Source: Candidatus Bipolaricaulota bacterium
GTDB taxonomy: Bacteria > Bipolaricaulota > Bipolaricaulia > M55B111
DNA length: 8,157 bases
Assembly: GCA_018334595.1 (NCBI GenBank)
Contig: JAGXLQ010000055.1
Coordinates: 1 to 8,157 of the forward strand
Direction of reading: 5' to 3'
The notes below the pieces were generated by a model. It made no database searches. It was not told where the DNA came from and worked only from the letters and a program-made list of their open reading frames with translations. Shown here piece by piece: positions 6,248 through 8,157 of the stretch. The number at the start of each line of letters is the position of its first letter. Within the stretch, counting starts at the first letter, position 1. The position numbers and the translations under genes were made by a program.

Positions 6248-7219
6248 CGCGTTCTTGTGCGCTATTCTAACTGGCTCTGGCAGCTTGAAGCGAGAAAACC
6301 TGAATACCAGGTCAACCGCCTCTTCGCGGGTGACGTTATGGCCTATGGAAACGTAGATGGGGTTGGCAGGCGAGTACGTCTTGACGGAGCAACCCAAGAC
6401 CTTGCCGCCAACCCTGATCAAGCTCCGGTCGCCTACCTGAGGGGGCTTGGTCGAAACCTCTCCACAGAGTAAGCTTTTTGCCACCCCAATCGTTGGCTGA
6501 TCAAGGACAACTCCGAGGTGGGTAGCAAGGCCCGCCCTCCGGGGATGTAGCTCTCCGTTTCCATCGACAAATATAGGACTGGCCACCTCATGTTCCCCGC
6601 TGACCATTTCGAGGAGGTCTAACAATACGGGTAACTCCCTAAAGGAGAGGTACCCCGGGATATAAGGAAAACCCACTTTGTCTCGTGTTATCGTTTTTTC
6701 GTAAATCGGTTCTTCTTCACCCTCGATAAATTCGACATAACTCGCGGTGGTAAGGCCGTCTCCATATGAGAGGTCGACTCCCCCGCTCTTCCCGGAATAA
6801 CCATCACCGAGCGGGCAAATTTTATATCTCCGTGATACTTCAAGCTGAAGAGACCTCAACCTCTCGAGAGGCTTATCGGTGCAGAAGTTATGGAAGCGAA
6901 CGGTCTCGAAATCGACGACGTGGCCGTCCTTGACGTCTATGCCCTCTCCCTCCATCCTTCGGATTTTCTCTTCCCTGCCACCATCGCCGCTGTACTTACC
7001 GACGTCCCCGGACGTATGAACTACCTTCCAACAGGGAAACCTGTTGGGATAAGGGTTACCTGCCATCACGGTACCTACCGCCCTAGCTGCTCGCTCGTCC
7101 CCTAGGGCAACAGCGATATCCTTGTAGGTAGTGAGTTTTCCCGTCGGGACCTGGAGGAGGGTCTCCAGGATAATCTTGTCGAGTTCGGGGACGGCTCTTA
7201 AGTCGGCCGAGTCAGGCAT
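6221..7219 (-). CDS. Fusion of an O6-alkylguanine-DNA alkyltransferase-like domain and endonuclease V
   Basis: Predicted bifunctional DNA repair protein of 332 residues. Residues about 10-105 form the DNA-binding/active-site domain of the alkyltransferase family: GKLTTYKDIA with Tyr32, ERAARAVGTVMAGNP with the helix-turn-helix arginine, then FPCWKVVH at the site of the usual PCHRV. The acceptor Cys63 is kept but the next residue is Trp64 rather than His. Residues about 115-325 are endonuclease V (Nfi), which cuts near deaminated adenine (inosine), with all its motifs: GVDLSY (Asp149), FPYIPGYLSFRE (Tyr186, Glu195), VDGNGELHPR (Asp219, His225), TIGVAKS (Lys248) and SIGH (His294). A fusion of this order was described from Ferroplasma acidarmanus with both activities. 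Here endonuclease activity is likely, whereas alkyl transfer is uncertain. The start overlaps the upstream DUF885 gene by 8 bases, and no Shine-Dalgarno was seen. Confidence 0.94.
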   Translation of the reverse strand: MPDSADLRAVPELDKIILETLLQVPTGKLTTYKDIAVALGDERAARAVGTVMAGNPYPNRFPCWKVVHTSGDVGKYSGDGGREEKIRRMEGEGIDVKDGHVVDFETVRFHNFCTDKPLERLRSLQLEVSRRYKICPLGDGYSGKSGGVDLSYGDGLTTASYVEFIEGEEEPIYEKTITRDKVGFPYIPGYLSFRELPVLLDLLEMVSGEHEVASPIFVDGNGELHPRRAGLATHLGVVLDQPTIGVAKSLLCGEVSTKPPQVGDRSLIRVGGKVLGCSVKTYSPANPIYVSIGHNVTREEAVDLVFRFSRFKLPEPVRIAHKNAKKLATASY

Positions 7220-8157
7220 GGTTCTGTTCGTTGTGTCTGCTTATAAATTGGTCCATTCTCTCTTCAATCAACTCCAGGGGAATCGGTCCAGAGGAAATGA
7301 ACTTATCATGAAAAAGCCTATCGCTGTAGTCTCCACCAAGACCCCACTTGACGTCATCCTGTAGCTTCTTGATTTTATGATAACCCATCAGACCCCCTAA
7401 TAGATCTCCCGGGTTTAAGTTCCACTCGGCGACCTCCGCCCTCGCCGTACTCTGAGACATTCTAGTGGTGTCCGCAAGGAAGTTTACGCCTTCTTCCGGG
7501 GAAAACTCTCCGGTGCTGAGTTTGACGTCAATCAGAGCACGAGCCGCAGCACGCCTAAGCGTCTTTCCACCGATTAAATGAGATTCTGGCGTATCCCCAA
7601 ACCCGTAGTCCCTCATCATATTCTCGCAGTATATAGACCACCCTCCGAGGGTCTGAGCTGAAGACGATAACAGCTGGAAGAGATCGTCAATTTCGTTGGT
7701 TCTGGCCTGGAGAACGTGACGGCCAGGATATGTCTCCCTCAGGGCGGTATTCCTGATCCGCCAGAAAGAAAACTTCTTCCTGTCTTCTGGGTTACGCTCC
7801 GGGGTAACGAAAAGGGTTCCCTGACTACCCTCATCGTACTTCATCGGGGGAGTATAGTAACCGCGAGGTTCTAAGCTCTGCATGTAACCGGGAGTTGTCC
7901 TTACCTTCAACCCCTCGTCCCCCGAAAGGGACAGGATATTTCTCTTCTTTATGTAACTTCTTGCTTCCTCCAGGCTCTTTCTGTACCAGGAGAGCGCCTC
8001 GTCGAGATCGGACGGACAATTATTCTCTATACTTCTCATCGCGTCGCCTGGACTCAGCTCACGCTCAACTCGTCTTGCGTACCTCTCCATTACCTCCCTG
8101 CTCCGGTCCAAATATTCCTTTCCCAGACCAACTATCTCATCGACCTCATATCCCACC
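7212..8157 (-). CDS. DUF885-family protein, C-terminal part, with altered metal-site motifs
   Basis: The frame is open to the right edge. The GTG at 8154-8156 is the first possible start in the window, but DUF885 proteins usually have about 550-600 residues, so these 314 are probably the C-terminal half. Family landmarks in order are RGYYTPPMKYDEGSQGTLFV (99-118), RETYPGRHVLQ (140-150), GGWSIYCENMM (171-181), ALIDVKLSTGEFSPEEGVNFL (207-227) and a late NPGDLLGG segment. DUF885 proteins are generally taken to be zinc-dependent hydrolases with HExYPGHHLQ and EGWALYAE. Here the first His is Arg140, the first His of GHH is Arg146, the Glu of EGW is Gly171 and the His of GLH is Ser214. Glu141, His147 and Glu178 remain. 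No signal peptide can be judged. It overlaps the fusion gene downstream by 8 bases, so the two are probably one operon. The family call is fairly secure, the substrate unknown. Confidence 0.82.
   Translation of the reverse strand, partial: VGYEVDEIVGLGKEYLDRSREVMERYARRVERELSPGDAMRSIENNCPSDLDEALSWYRKSLEEARSYIKKRNILSLSGDEGLKVRTTPGYMQSLEPRGYYTPPMKYDEGSQGTLFVTPERNPEDRKKFSFWRIRNTALRETYPGRHVLQARTNEIDDLFQLLSSSAQTLGGWSIYCENMMRDYGFGDTPESHLIGGKTLRRAAARALIDVKLSTGEFSPEEGVNFLADTTRMSQSTARAEVAEWNLNPGDLLGGLMGYHKIKKLQDDVKWGLGGDYSDRLFHDKFISSGPIPLELIEERMDQFISRHNEQNHA

Overview
The window looks like an ordinary bacterial chromosome segment of roughly even base composition (judged by eye). The yajC-secD pair and the clear GGAGG-type Shine-Dalgarno sequences upstream of hypB and yajC point to a bacterium. 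Two items have an archaeal flavour: the short HypB, which resembles the Methanocaldococcus type, and an alkyltransferase/endonuclease V fusion of a kind described from the archaeon Ferroplasma acidarmanus. The lineage cannot be fixed from this sequence alone. Several proteins are noticeably rich in Asp and Glu, which would suit a salt-tolerant organism but does not prove it.

Layout. Positions 1-531 (+) hold the C-terminal part of a methionine-(R)-sulfoxide reductase (MsrB) whose start lies outside the window. Positions 580-3939 (+) are a tight hypB-hypA-hypF operon for [NiFe]-hydrogenase maturation: HypA and HypB deliver nickel, and HypF makes the carbamoyl group that becomes the active-site cyanide ligands. 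After a short AT-rich gap with a perfect inverted repeat (3940-3993) comes a second + strand group, 3994-6224: an unrecognised small membrane protein of about six helices, then YajC and SecD, accessory parts of the Sec protein-export machinery. The secD end meets a convergent gene, and the two stop codons share one CTAG. A hairpin with a T6 run, probably the secD terminator, lies inside the last codons of the opposing gene.

Positions 6221-8157 (-) hold two overlapping genes transcribed leftward: first (upstream) the C-terminal part of a DUF885-family protein cut by the right edge, then a fusion of an O6-alkylguanine-DNA-alkyltransferase-like domain and endonuclease V, a predicted DNA repair enzyme for alkylated and deaminated bases.

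No RNA genes, CRISPR arrays, insertion sequences or phage genes were seen. No single wholly new system stands out. The points most worth checking are the altered active-site motif PCWK in the alkyltransferase domain (catalytic Cys kept, His replaced by Trp), the loss of several putative metal-site residues in the DUF885 protein, the one-cysteine MsrB, the separation of hypBAF from hypCDE and hydrogenase genes, the absence of secF after secD, and the palindrome between hypF and the membrane-protein gene.
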